A program made the position numbers and the translations under genes. The notes under the pieces were generated by a model, which was not told the origin of the DNA, made no database searches, and worked only from the letters and a program-made list of their open reading frames with translations. This document shows positions 14,746 to 23,146 of a stretch of DNA of 24,256 nt, one piece after another (the first letter of the stretch is position 1; each line of letters starts with the position of its first letter). The DNA comes from a bacterium (GTDB lineage: Bacteria; UBP15; UBA6099; JAJRTR01): assembly GCA_024278215.1 (NCBI GenBank), contig JAJRTR010000108.1, forward strand, positions 1-24,256, written 5' to 3'.

Positions 14746-15678
14746 TTATTGTTCTTTTTCATTGCGTTTCTTCAACTTATAGTACTCCGACAACCTCCCT
14801 TCCTTCTCAGCTTCAGTGAAGAATTCGACATCCTGCTGATAATACTCCGGCAATACCTCGACAAACTTCATCTTCTGTGACCTGATAACACCTGTATATG
14901 ATTTAAGATCATTGCCTTTTTGAATCTCATCAAGGATTTCAAACATACGGGCGGCTGTTTCAGGCGAATAATCTTTCGATGCTAGCAAGGGGAGAAAATG
15001 ATACGGCTTTCCGCAGGCTATCCGCCTCAGTCCTTTAACAATTCCGGGATTGTTCCTTTTCAGAAACACGTATATCTGCTTCGTAACGAAAACGGCATCC
15101 GTCTCGCCGACCGAAAAAAGGTACATAGCACCAAGACCGGCACCGCTGATCTCTATTTTGCTGAAAAAATCAGCTGGGTTCTCTCCTGTCAGTTCCCATA
15201 TTATACTGTAGCCGTAAGAGGAATCGTATATGCTGAGAGATTTCCCCCTGAGGTCGGAAACCGAATTCACTTCCCTGTCACGTGTGAAAACACATGCCTG
15301 GTTTATGCTGATACCCAGCACTTCGTAAGAAATGATCGGCGTATAACCGTAATCCCTTATTAATACTGAAAGCTGCGCTCTGTTTCCGACAAGCGCGTAT
15401 CTCTCTCCCGGCAAACCGGCATCTTTGAAAAATTCCGCCTGTGTTCTGTAATTCTCATGTACCGCGTCCACGCCAAGTTCATCCTTAATAAAGTCAAAAA
15501 GCACCTTGAAAAAGAAGTTGTACTGGGCGTCCGTTTCGGTACCCCAGCCGAAAAGTGTTGAAAATATCACCTGTTTATTGTCGCCGTTGTCCACTCTGCC
15601 GCCATCGACCGCCCCGGCTTGCACAACAGTACATATAAGAAATAAGGTCACAACAATTGCCCTGTCCATAGTTGTCAT
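14746..15678 (-). CDS. PhnD-like periplasmic substrate-binding protein, probable kinase partner
   Basis: The 310-residue protein has a Sec signal peptide (cleavage probably after AGA, residue 23) and the PhnD/phosphate-phosphonate-type type-2 binding fold. Visible traits are VIFSTLFGWGTETDAQY at the mature start, YEVLGISINQACVFTRD, SVSDLRGKSLSIYDSSYGYS and the AVFVTKQIY segment. No ABC permease or ATPase gene is near. Instead it is joined stop-to-start to a hybrid histidine kinase. Binding proteins of this class act as sensor modules in kinases such as the tetrathionate sensor TtrS, so it probably loads the kinase with ligand; the ligand is unknown. GAGGTG lies 7 bases before ATG 15678. A promoter candidate stands at 15771-15799. 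Confidence 0.82.
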   Translation of the reverse strand: MTTMDRAIVVTLFLICTVVQAGAVDGGRVDNGDNKQVIFSTLFGWGTETDAQYNFFFKVLFDFIKDELGVDAVHENYRTQAEFFKDAGLPGERYALVGNRAQLSVLIRDYGYTPIISYEVLGISINQACVFTRDREVNSVSDLRGKSLSIYDSSYGYSIIWELTGENPADFFSKIEISGAGLGAMYLFSVGETDAVFVTKQIYVFLKRNNPGIVKGLRRIACGKPYHFLPLLASKDYSPETAARMFEILDEIQKGNDLKSYTGVIRSQKMKFVEVLPEYYQQDVEFFTEAEKEGRLSEYYKLKKRNEKEQ

Positions 15679-15941
15679 ATCGATTCACCTCATCAAGTGC
15701 TTAGCGGCCCCGTAATGATTTTAAAGCAATTATATGAATACTACTTATATTTATGGATATTCTCTATATTATTCTAATCTATGAAAAGCTGAATAGCAAA
15801 TACAATATATTTATATTTTGCAAAAGTGCGTTGTGGTAAGACCGGTGCTGTGCGGTTAAAGTGTTATCTGCTTTGTGCATGAGATAAACGTGTCCCCTGA
15901 GCAACGATTTAATGCACTATCTGGTTTTCAGGGGTGAGCAT
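15679..15941. other. Intergenic region between sensory operons
   Basis: This is the larger part of a 319-base gap with no gene. It separates the terminator of the chemoreceptor operon from the start of the PhnD-like/kinase operon. It is AT-rich between about 15720 and 15830 and contains the minus-strand promoter candidate at 15771-15799. The remainder (15830-15940) is of ordinary composition and shows no structure I can name. Confidence 0.5.
15771..15799 (-). promoter_or_regulatory. Promoter candidate of the PhnD-like/kinase operon
   Basis: Read on the minus strand, TTGCTA (15799-15794) is followed by a 17-base spacer and TAGAAT (15776-15771). The -10 box matches 5 of 6 consensus positions and the -35 box 4 of 6. 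Transcription would begin near 15764 and leave a leader of about 85 bases before ATG 15678. AT-rich DNA yields such matches by chance, so confidence is moderate. Confidence 0.5.
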
Positions 15942-15968
15942 AAAAAAAGGGAGAATCTCTTCTCCCTT
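15942..15968 (-). terminator. Intrinsic terminator after the chemoreceptor gene
   Basis: On the minus strand a perfect 9-bp stem (aagggagaa at 15968-15960 with ttctccctt at 15955-15947) closes a 4-base gaga loop and runs directly into a stretch of T (complement of the A-run 15942-15948). It lies 30 bases after the chemoreceptor stop codon, which ends the cheW/binding-protein/chemoreceptor transcript and insulates the PhnD-like/kinase unit. Confidence 0.88.
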
Positions 15969-15997
15969 ATTATTCATGAATGCGAAAACTGCATATA

Positions 15998-18031
15998 TCA
16001 GAAATCTTTAAAGTCTCCATCTTCGAGCGGCAGAATATCTTCAGGAGTTATTGACTTCTGCGAAACACCTCTACCGTCCTTTATCTGTTTTCCGGCAGTC
16101 CTGTTATCGGATTTCGCACTGTCTGCTTTTGCAAAATGCAATCTGCCTGTTCTTCGACTTTCGACACCCGAATCTTCAAGTTCACAGATACTTCCCTGGC
16201 CGATCATTGCAGCGGCACCGGTTTTATTTTTCTTTTTACCGCCACCGGCGCCTCCCACCATATCCACTAGTCCGTCAACCATATGGTTAAGAACCTCAGC
16301 CTGTGAATTCAACTGATTAGCGGCAGAAGCTGATTCCTCGGCAATGCCTGTGTTCTGCTGTGTGATCTGGTCCATCTGGCCTATCGCGATATTAACCTGA
16401 TCGATGCCCTGCGCCTGTTCCTTGCTCGCAGCGGCGATCTCGGCGATCAGCCCTGTTACCTTCCCTGAACTATCAAGGATATTTACAAAAGAATTCGCCA
16501 GTTCGTCGGCGATCTTCGAACCTTCGCCGGTGTTGCTCACTGATTCATCAATAAGAGCTGCTGTGTTTTTCGCAGCTTCGGCTGAACGCTGCGCAAGATT
16601 TCTGACTTCTTCCGCGACTACTGCAAAGCCCTTGCCCGCTTCTCCCGCCCGCGCCGCTTCGACCGCCGCGTTCAATGCGAGCAAATTGGTCTGGAATGCA
16701 ATCTCGTCGATTGTCTTGATGATCTTGGCTGTCTGGTTTGAAGAATCTATTATCTTCTGCATCGACCTGAGCATATTTTGAATCTTATCGTTGCCGTCGT
16801 CGGCCGCGGCACGCGCTTCTTTCGCAAGAATATTCGCCTGCTCCGCGTTGTCGGCATTCTGTCTTGTCATGGAGGCCATTTCCTCGAGTGAGGAAGATGT
16901 CTCCTCCAGCGAAGCGGCCTGCTGCCCCGACCCCTGTGCAAGGGCGTCGCTGGAGGATGTCAATTGTTCCGAGGCGCTTGCTATCTGTCTTGCGCCGCTG
17001 GTCAGCCCTTCGATTATTCTCTGAAGCGGCCTGGTGATGTTCAGGGACATAAACCAGAACACAAGCAGCAGAATAACCGTACCGGCAACTGCCGTAATGA
17101 TGCTGAACATCCGCATCGAATTGACTTTAGCAAATATGTCTTTTTCGGGCACGAAAGACACAAGCCGCAACCCGGTATCGGAAGATGCGCCATCCCCTAA
17201 ATAGCTCGACGGCGGCGCTATCACATCTTTTGTGACATATTGACGTCCTGATTCAAAATCGAATTTCTTAACGCTTTCAGTGCTCGAACCGGAAAGCCAT
17301 TTTGCGAATTCCGTATCAGAATCAATCGTTGTGCCTATCAGAGCCGTGTCGGAATGGGCCAGTATCTCACCTGTCGACGGATCGATAATTGCTACCTGCG
17401 CGCCTGTGAAACCGTTTTTTATCTGCACGTCCGCAGTCCCGGCGGTTTTGTCCTGAATAGCGGTCCAGTCCATCAGCGCGAAGACATAACCGTTCCGGAC
17501 ACCCGAAGTATCTTTGCACGGATAGACGAACATATAAGTCTTCTTGAATCCTTTGTCACTGCTCGAAACAAGAGAACTTTCCACAAGAACTGCTGAAATA
17601 TTGCCACCAGCCCCCAGTTTTTTCACCCCGGCCTGTTTCCCTTCCAGCTCGCTTGCTCCACCACCCTGAAAATCTTTGCTTACCGCACTCTTGAGTATCT
17701 TTCCGTCACTGTCCGTTACGGCGAGTACCACAAAATCTGAATCTTCAGACAGTTTCTCTACAAGAAGCGTTTCCAGTTCTGCGATCGTATCGAACTCTAT
17801 CGCCATTCCATAGACATCTTCACTTACCCATTTCTGGAAAGACTCAGCTCTCGCTTTGATAAAGTTGTTGAGGTTCCTTGTGTCATAATCGACTACAAGT
17901 TTGCTCATTCGATCACTGCTTTCAAGTGAATAATTCTTTTGAGAAATATAGGAAACAATAGCTATCAGAAGCATCGGAATAAGCGCCGGCACTATAATGC
18001 TATTGATTTTACCTTTAATGCCTAACTTCAT
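15998..18031 (-). CDS. Methyl-accepting chemotaxis protein with Cache-type periplasmic domain
   Basis: The 677-residue receptor has TM1 at about 10-30, a periplasmic domain of about 275 residues, TM2 at about 308-330, HAMP (to about 385) and a long signalling hairpin. The conserved tip [22 protein letters not shown] spans 443-464. [15 protein letters not shown] (214-228) is typical of the membrane-proximal lobe of a double Cache domain, which usually binds small acids, amino acids or amines directly. After the signalling domain comes a flexible tail of about 80 residues ending in DFKDF, which fits the general aromatic-x-x-aromatic pattern of C-terminal CheR-binding pentapeptides. AAGGGG stands 6 bases before ATG 18031. 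It lies 45 bases after a binding-protein gene and in the same unit as cheW. Its ligand is unknown. Confidence 0.95.
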   Translation of the reverse strand: MKLGIKGKINSIIVPALIPMLLIAIVSYISQKNYSLESSDRMSKLVVDYDTRNLNNFIKARAESFQKWVSEDVYGMAIEFDTIAELETLLVEKLSEDSDFVVLAVTDSDGKILKSAVSKDFQGGGASELEGKQAGVKKLGAGGNISAVLVESSLVSSSDKGFKKTYMFVYPCKDTSGVRNGYVFALMDWTAIQDKTAGTADVQIKNGFTGAQVAIIDPSTGEILAHSDTALIGTTIDSDTEFAKWLSGSSTESVKKFDFESGRQYVTKDVIAPPSSYLGDGASSDTGLRLVSFVPEKDIFAKVNSMRMFSIITAVAGTVILLLVFWFMSLNITRPLQRIIEGLTSGARQIASASEQLTSSSDALAQGSGQQAASLEETSSSLEEMASMTRQNADNAEQANILAKEARAAADDGNDKIQNMLRSMQKIIDSSNQTAKIIKTIDEIAFQTNLLALNAAVEAARAGEAGKGFAVVAEEVRNLAQRSAEAAKNTAALIDESVSNTGEGSKIADELANSFVNILDSSGKVTGLIAEIAAASKEQAQGIDQVNIAIGQMDQITQQNTGIAEESASAANQLNSQAEVLNHMVDGLVDMVGGAGGGKKKNKTGAAAMIGQGSICELEDSGVESRRTGRLHFAKADSAKSDNRTAGKQIKDGRGVSQKSITPEDILPLEDGDFKDF

Positions 18032-18076
18032 AAATATCCCCTTTCAAATGCCTATCGACCAGCAAAATATCCGCGG

Positions 18077-19333
18077 TTACTGGAGCTGCGTGGGAACGCC
18101 CGCCGCTTTTCTTGCCGCTTCCCATTCGCTTTTTGTGATAAACGCATCGTCACCGGGCATACTGTCGATAATCTCAAAGTAATCAAGCTTATATTTGTCT
18201 TTTAAGACCTCGACTTCGGGTTTGCATTTTACCGCATAGACTGTCTGCACAGACTGGTGATCGAACTTGCGCCAGTACTGTTCGTCCTTCAGTGATGTGT
18301 AGTGATGACCCTCCAGCGCGGCGATGACCGCCTCCGTGTCGAACGAGCCCGCTCTTTCGACCGCGGCTTTGTATTCCTTGAGTATCGTATATGCCGACGC
18401 GCCCGAGGTGCTGGGATACCTTTTGAATTTCGCGGCAAACTTCTCGACAAACTTTTTGCCGCTCTCATAGTTGTATTTATATGGAACCTGCCACGACCAC
18501 GGTAATGCGCCGACTACGCCCGCCATGACTTTCGCTCCGCCGCTTTCCGCCATGCCCAGTGTCAGGTTCGGTACTACAATCTGCATCTTGTCTTTAAGCC
18601 CCATCGCCGTAGCCTGCCGTACTGCATTCGCCATGTCTTCTCCGAACAGAACCAGCACGAGCACATCGGGATTCACCATCTTTGCGAACGAAAGCGCCTT
18701 CTTGAAATCGGCATCGGTCGCGCCGGGGAAAGGCGTCAGCGTTCCTTTATGGACACTGGTGTCTTCCGTGTTTGTGAATTTCCTGAATGAAGACTCTGTA
18801 GTGTAACCCCACGTATAATCGGCTGTTATATAGAGAAATTTCTTGCCCGCGAAGTGCGAATTCATATATCCGGCGAGTACTTTTGCTCCCGCCCAGGCGT
18901 CGTAGCATTCCCTGAACATGTGCCTGTTGCCTTTCGAGCCTGTCGTTGCTGTCGAATATGTCAATGTGCCGAAAAACAATTTGTCTTTTTGCGCCGCAAC
19001 CTTGCCGGCCGCTATGGCAACTCCGCTGGAGGAACCGCCGAATACCATCTTTACGCCATCCTTGTCGATCAGATCAGTGACATTCTCTGTCGTCACGGAT
19101 ACTGTCGATTTCGAGTCTTTCTTTACTATTTCGATTTTGCTGCCCAGGATGCCTCCGTCCGCGTTTATCTCTTCTACGGCGAGTTGTGCGGCACGAAGCT
19201 GGTCGAGCCCCTGCACGGAGTAGGGGCCCGTTTCCGGATAATTCAGACCGATCTTCACAGTGTCGGCCGATGCTGCAACCACTGCCATAATTACGAATGC
19301 GATTACTAATAGAGCTATACTAATTCTCTTCAT
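18077..19333 (-). CDS. Branched-chain-amino-acid-type ABC substrate-binding protein
   Basis: The 418-residue protein has a clean Sec signal peptide (hydrophobic 5-19, cleavage probably after ASA, residue 23) and the type-1 periplasmic-binding fold of the Leu/Ile/Val/urea group (Peripl_BP_6). Visible traits are VKIGLNYPETGPYSVQGLDQ, AVEEINADGGILGSKIEI, FGGSSSGVAIAAG and the YPSTSGASAYTILKEYKAAVE segment near the end. No permease or ATPase genes adjoin. It is flanked by cheW and a chemoreceptor with gaps of 132 and 45 bases, so it may present a ligand to the receptor, as the E. coli maltose- and ribose-binding proteins do, or the transporter may be encoded elsewhere. AAGGAGG lies 8 bases before ATG 19333. 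Ligand unknown. Confidence 0.9.
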   Translation of the reverse strand: MKRISIALLVIAFVIMAVVAASADTVKIGLNYPETGPYSVQGLDQLRAAQLAVEEINADGGILGSKIEIVKKDSKSTVSVTTENVTDLIDKDGVKMVFGGSSSGVAIAAGKVAAQKDKLFFGTLTYSTATTGSKGNRHMFRECYDAWAGAKVLAGYMNSHFAGKKFLYITADYTWGYTTESSFRKFTNTEDTSVHKGTLTPFPGATDADFKKALSFAKMVNPDVLVLVLFGEDMANAVRQATAMGLKDKMQIVVPNLTLGMAESGGAKVMAGVVGALPWSWQVPYKYNYESGKKFVEKFAAKFKRYPSTSGASAYTILKEYKAAVERAGSFDTEAVIAALEGHHYTSLKDEQYWRKFDHQSVQTVYAVKCKPEVEVLKDKYKLDYFEIIDSMPGDDAFITKSEWEAARKAAGVPTQLQ

Positions 19334-19465
19334 GAAAAATGCCTCCTTGTTGTTGTGTCGCGATGATTCGTTTTATATTGAAAGCTCGAAAGCGTTTGTA
19401 ATGATTATTTGCCGGGTAAAGATACTTTCGTCATCTTTGGTATCCGACATGACCGCACACCATTA

Positions 19466-19957
19466 TCAATCACCTGTTGTTGCGATTGTCTTCAGCTCTT
19501 CCCCGGTAAGAACTTTCCTGATATCGAGTATCATTATTACTTTTTCTTTCGTCTTGCCTATCCCTTTTATGAATTCCGTGTTAACGGAAACACCGAACTG
19601 CGGCGTCTCTTCGATCATGTCGTCATTTATGTCCATTACTTCAGACACCCGGTCTACTATTATCCCCATCAGCATGTCGGTCAGGTCTACAACGATAATA
19701 CACGTTTCCTTAGTGGCCTCAATTTCATCAAGTCCGAACTTCAAGCGCAGGTCGATCACAGGAATCACCTTGCCGCGCAGATTGATGACCCCCTTGACGA
19801 ATTCAGGCATTCGTGGAACCGAAGTTATCTCAAGCAGTCCCATGATCTCCCTGACCGTCAGTATCTCCAGACCGTAGTCCTCATCACCCAGCGCAAAAGT
19901 GAGATACTTGTTCAATTTCATTATTTCTGATGAAACAGTGCTCTGGTCTGTACTCAT
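19466..19957 (-). CDS. cheW: Chemotaxis coupling protein CheW
   Basis: The 163-residue single-domain CheW couples chemoreceptors to the kinase CheA in the cytoplasm. Family traits are YLTFALGDEDYGLEI, REIMGLLEITSVPRMPEFVKGVINLRGKVIPVIDLR and the closing VIMILDIRKVL. Length is close to the family norm and there is no added receiver or kinase domain. The frame also has an ATG at 19978, but AGAGG 8 bases before ATG 19957 favours the shorter form. It is the first gene of the unit cheW, binding protein, chemoreceptor. No cheA, cheB, cheR or cheY is in the window, so it must join a chemotaxis core encoded elsewhere. Confidence 0.94.
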   Translation of the reverse strand: MSTDQSTVSSEIMKLNKYLTFALGDEDYGLEILTVREIMGLLEITSVPRMPEFVKGVINLRGKVIPVIDLRLKFGLDEIEATKETCIIVVDLTDMLMGIIVDRVSEVMDINDDMIEETPQFGVSVNTEFIKGIGKTKEKVIMILDIRKVLTGEELKTIATTGD

Positions 19958-20212
19958 GAATATTGCCTCTTTCATCAATTTTTCCGATCAACATCCTGAT
20001 TCCTTATACAATTTGACTATCTGTATCAAATAATATGCCGTCTTTTCAAATAGTCGGTTTTTTTTACAAATTCCTGATTTTCAATATATTTATTTTAAAT
20101 TGTTACCTGATCACATTTCATCAAAGACTGCTTTTTTGTATGCCTGCATATACATATTATTTCAATATCATACATTTTTAGTTCCCTTTATCGCTATTAA
20201 TCCAGTTGTTCG

Positions 20213-20301
20213 GTTGCCACGCCTCATCCGTGATGCACGCACGGATGAGGTGATCTCCCGCGTGGACAAATGATATGTTATCTTCCACTCCTCCCCGTGG
20301 A
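20213..20301. repeat. GC-rich hairpin island: dispersed-repeat remnant or structured RNA
   Basis: A perfect 10-bp hairpin (cctcatccgt 20222-20231, acggatgagg 20241-20250, 9-base loop) sits inside an outer ccacg/cgtgg pairing (20217-20221 with 20261-20265). A second stem, tccac/gtgga, lies at 20284-20288 and 20297-20301. Composition is far more GC-rich than the surroundings. No T-run follows on either strand, so it is not a plain terminator. It is reminiscent of MITE-like intergenic repeats, or it may be a small structured RNA. Only one copy is in this window. Confidence 0.45.
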
Positions 20302-20577
20302 GAATCCACAGCATGAACTATCCGGGCATCTAAAAACAAATTTACCAAGCAATGATATTATTGTAATATAATGACATATCACCCGTTTTATTAATATTTA
20401 CATTTGTTAAAGTTCTTAATTATTACCCAATAATCCTAAGTCTTCGAATATCATTATGATTCTTGATGTAAGGCAAATCCAGAGATGGTCCTTTAAATGA
20501 CTTATTAGCAATACGTCATTATTTTCCACTTATAAACGATCATCATGTTTATCTGTATTACGCAGGTGAATGACATG

Positions 20578-20606
20578 ATTATTAGCCTGATAAATGGAAT
20601 TGTCAA
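20578..20606 (-). promoter_or_regulatory. Minus-strand promoter candidate in the AT-rich region
   Basis: On the minus strand a perfect TTGACA (20606-20601) is followed by a 17-base spacer and AATAAT (20583-20578). It points toward the GC-rich hairpin island about 270 bases on and cheW about 620 bases on. It could drive the chemotaxis unit through a long leader or a separate small RNA. AT-rich background makes a chance match possible. Confidence 0.45.
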
Positions 20607-20648
20607 TACGTTTTTTCAATAAAATTCATATTATCTTTTTCATCCTGC

Positions 20649-20673
20649 ACTATTTGTCAACATTACAAATAGT
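20649..20673. repeat. 9-bp perfect inverted repeat
   Basis: The arms actatttgt (20649-20657) and acaaatagt (20665-20673) pair perfectly around a 7-base spacer. It lies 74 bases after the GRE stop codon, and a second minus-strand TTGACA lies inside it. There is no GC-rich stem or following T-run typical of a terminator, so a regulator site is as likely. Confidence 0.4.
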
Positions 20674-20746
20674 AATACTTAAAAACAACCCTACTATATT
20701 GTAATATAATATTTATTAATGAAGACTTGAGTTGATATTTGATTAA

Positions 20747-23146
20747 TTAAAAGGAAGTTGACATATTATCGAGTCGCGGGATGATATCCCTGCATAGAAT
20801 GTCTGGGGAAAGATGGCGCGCATCGCCGTATTGTCCGTGAATCCTGACAAGTACCGGCTCCGGGTAGTTTTCAGGATGTTCCATTACGTCAAAAAGCGTG
20901 TCTGCGGAGAATACGTTGAAATAAGCGTACATGAGTGTCGGTTTCACAGGTTCCACGAAGCCGAAAACGGCAGAGATCACATCTGTGAGGTAATCGGCCT
21001 TTTCCTCGATCGTTTTTCCATTCAGCGGATCGGGATTGATGCTTAGAGCGACTGCGCTGCCGCCCGACATCACGGCGTAATTAAGTTTCGACTGGCTTGC
21101 GATACGCGACAGCAGCCCTTTTCTGCCTGCTCCGACAACCGGGTCGAGTCCGTAGTTCAGGGCTTCGCGTGCCTTCCTGCCGTCGGGTGTGGCACCTGTC
21201 CACCAGCCGTAAAGAAGATTAGTGCTTGGAGTGCTCCAGTCCGCGCAGAAATTGTTGCCGAGCGGATTTGTGAGTTTGTTGACCAGCGTGCTCACACGCT
21301 CCTGAAGTTCGACAACTTCCGTATCCGCCGCCACATCATTATTTCCATATTTCGGCGCGACACGTCGAACGATGTCGCGGATTTCATTACGGTTCTCATA
21401 ATTCACAGCAACAGCTTCCAATAAATCCGTGACCGACACTCCGAACAACCGTTCGACATCCTTTTCGAGAAAGGCAAGGGCAGAGAAAGAGTCGGCGACA
21501 TTGGCAAGACCGTGTATCAGGCAGCCGGAGGCGTTATACTTCGTGCCCTGTTCGTCGGTCGAACGCATGTCGACGCCGGTCTCCCGCGCGCCCATGAATG
21601 CAGATTTGAAAGGCACGGGAAGCAGGGAAAGCGCTTCTGTGCATCCATTGGCAGCCTCGCGCATACGGCATAGATAATAGTCGAGATATTTATAGAACCT
21701 GTCTTTCAATCTATGAAGCGAGTCGACATGAGAATGGCCGATGCCGAGTTCGGCAGGCGGCGGGCCGATCTGCTTTCCGGTTATCGTTGACATGCCGCCG
21801 GTGATTGCGAGTTCGAGAACCTTCGCGAGATTCAGCCAGCTATTTGTCGTATTTGCGTTTTCCATGCCCATCACAAGCGGTTCCTGGCAGCCTGCGATAC
21901 CATACAGCGGCATATCCTTTTTTTCGATTCCTTTCGTTTCCATCGCGCTGAATATGACGGGATCACTGAAAAACGACGGCGTGCTATGTCCGAAATCGAA
22001 CATGAATTCGGCGATTTTCCTGTAGAATTGTATCGGTGTCGCAGGGTGTATTTTCACAGAAAGGTTTGGCTGCGAATAATTCGACTGCGCGAATGCGTCC
22101 ATGATTACATAAGACATATCACACGTCATGTCGCCGCTGTCGCGGTCCATGCCTCCGACCATGATATTCTGGGATATTGCCCAGTTGCGGTCGCCTGTGC
22201 AGAAGAACGCCAGCAGGTGGCGGACAAGCTGCACCGCCAGGTCATAGTCCAGCTTATCTTTGTCGTAGTAGGGCTGTAGAATCCTGTCGAGGTTGCCGAC
22301 AGAAAACGCGAAAGGATTCGGGCCCTGCTCGAGGTTCATCACCTGCCACAGGATAATATAGGACTGTATCGCTTCGTAGAGATTTCCGGCGGGCCGCGCG
22401 GGTACCTTTGTGCATGTGTCGGCGATCAGTAGAAGTTCCGCCCTTCTTTCCGCGCTCTTCTCATCCGCGGCCAGCCCGCCGGCCAGAGTGCTGTAGCGGC
22501 GCGCGAGCACAACGGCGCAACCAAGCGCGGTTTTCATCGCTTCGTAATAATCGCCATGCTTATTATCCTGTTCCTGTCGTGCGCTGATCTCCTCTATAAG
22601 GCATTCGATGCCGCGCTTCATCGCGTCGCGAAAATCAGGTATCGTGTGCCCCGTGACCCGCTCGACGAAAAAAACGGCTTCCGCCGTGTCGCCGCCCGCC
22701 GCATCGTAAACTGCACTGATTTTTTTCGCGAACGGCTGCGCAGCCCAGAAGTCGCGCACCCTGTCGATTCTGTCCTGTGTTATTGTTGCGCCGTCAGGTT
22801 TAATATCATTGTATACAGCATCTTCGTCGCAGTAGCCTTCGAAATTTTCGACTTTGAAACCGGGATTTATCAGTGCATAGCTGCAAGCGAAAGCGTCGTC
22901 TTCCGTGCCGGCGAAAACCTCGCCGGCCCTGATGCTCAAGGGAAGTTTTTCGACGACATCCTCGAGCAGGAGCGCCTGTGTCGTCGCGGGCGAATACTTT
23001 CCGTCGATCTCCTCGAGCCGGTTCATCATGATCTCGCGCGACAGGAACCAGCCGTCGAGACGCGACGTTTTCCTGTTCTGTTCCTGAATCACGTCGATGT
23101 ACTTGTCGAGCCGCACCGTGTCGAGAGTATCATTGAAAGCGGGCAT
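20747..23146 (-). CDS. Divergent glycyl radical enzyme with atypical radical loop
   Basis: The 799-residue protein is a PFL-like GRE only distantly similar to the one at 1230. Family landmarks are NPFAFSVGNLDRILQPYY (277-294), the active loop YGIAGCQEPLVMG with thiyl Cys420 and a CxE glutamate at 422, and WWTGATPDGRKAREALNYG (648-666). The C-terminal loop reads VLVRIHGQYGDARHLS; aligned to the consensus RVxGYSA, Arg768 and Gly771 are kept but the following Tyr-Ser-Ala is replaced by Gln-Tyr-Gly-Asp-Ala. Gly771 is 28 residues from the end, the normal distance for the radical glycine. The frame runs up to a TTG at 23194, but GGAGG 7 bases before ATG 23146 decides the start. It follows trxB by 72 bases. 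No activase is nearby. CxE suggests an eliminase; substrate unknown. Confidence 0.88.
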   Translation of the reverse strand: MPAFNDTLDTVRLDKYIDVIQEQNRKTSRLDGWFLSREIMMNRLEEIDGKYSPATTQALLLEDVVEKLPLSIRAGEVFAGTEDDAFACSYALINPGFKVENFEGYCDEDAVYNDIKPDGATITQDRIDRVRDFWAAQPFAKKISAVYDAAGGDTAEAVFFVERVTGHTIPDFRDAMKRGIECLIEEISARQEQDNKHGDYYEAMKTALGCAVVLARRYSTLAGGLAADEKSAERRAELLLIADTCTKVPARPAGNLYEAIQSYIILWQVMNLEQGPNPFAFSVGNLDRILQPYYDKDKLDYDLAVQLVRHLLAFFCTGDRNWAISQNIMVGGMDRDSGDMTCDMSYVIMDAFAQSNYSQPNLSVKIHPATPIQFYRKIAEFMFDFGHSTPSFFSDPVIFSAMETKGIEKKDMPLYGIAGCQEPLVMGMENANTTNSWLNLAKVLELAITGGMSTITGKQIGPPPAELGIGHSHVDSLHRLKDRFYKYLDYYLCRMREAANGCTEALSLLPVPFKSAFMGARETGVDMRSTDEQGTKYNASGCLIHGLANVADSFSALAFLEKDVERLFGVSVTDLLEAVAVNYENRNEIRDIVRRVAPKYGNNDVAADTEVVELQERVSTLVNKLTNPLGNNFCADWSTPSTNLLYGWWTGATPDGRKAREALNYGLDPVVGAGRKGLLSRIASQSKLNYAVMSGGSAVALSINPDPLNGKTIEEKADYLTDVISAVFGFVEPVKPTLMYAYFNVFSADTLFDVMEHPENYPEPVLVRIHGQYGDARHLSPDILCRDIIPRLDNMSTSF

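Larger units (their letters stand above)
19958..20746. other. AT-rich intergenic region without a convincing gene
   Basis: This stretch of about 790 bases separates cheW from the end of the second GRE gene. Most is strongly AT-rich. Supported contents are a GC-rich structured island (about 20213-20301), a minus-strand promoter candidate (20578-20606) and a 9-bp inverted repeat (20649-20673). A 13-base AT-rich direct repeat (attgtaatataat at 20360-20372 and 20698-20710) is also present. No terminator is obvious after the GRE stop codon. No frame has both a ribosome binding site and recognisable sequence. Confidence 0.6.

Noticed and set aside
19985-20031. Weak minus-strand promoter (TTGATA, 15-base spacer, TATAAG) close to cheW
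   Set aside because: The spacer is too short for a confident sigma-70 call and the AT-rich context makes chance matches common; left as unproven.
20178-20348. Minus-strand 56-codon frame in the AT-rich region
   Set aside because: It starts at a TTG without a ribosome binding site, and its sequence overlaps the hairpin island exactly; the open frame can be a by-product of a structured repeat. No family recognised.
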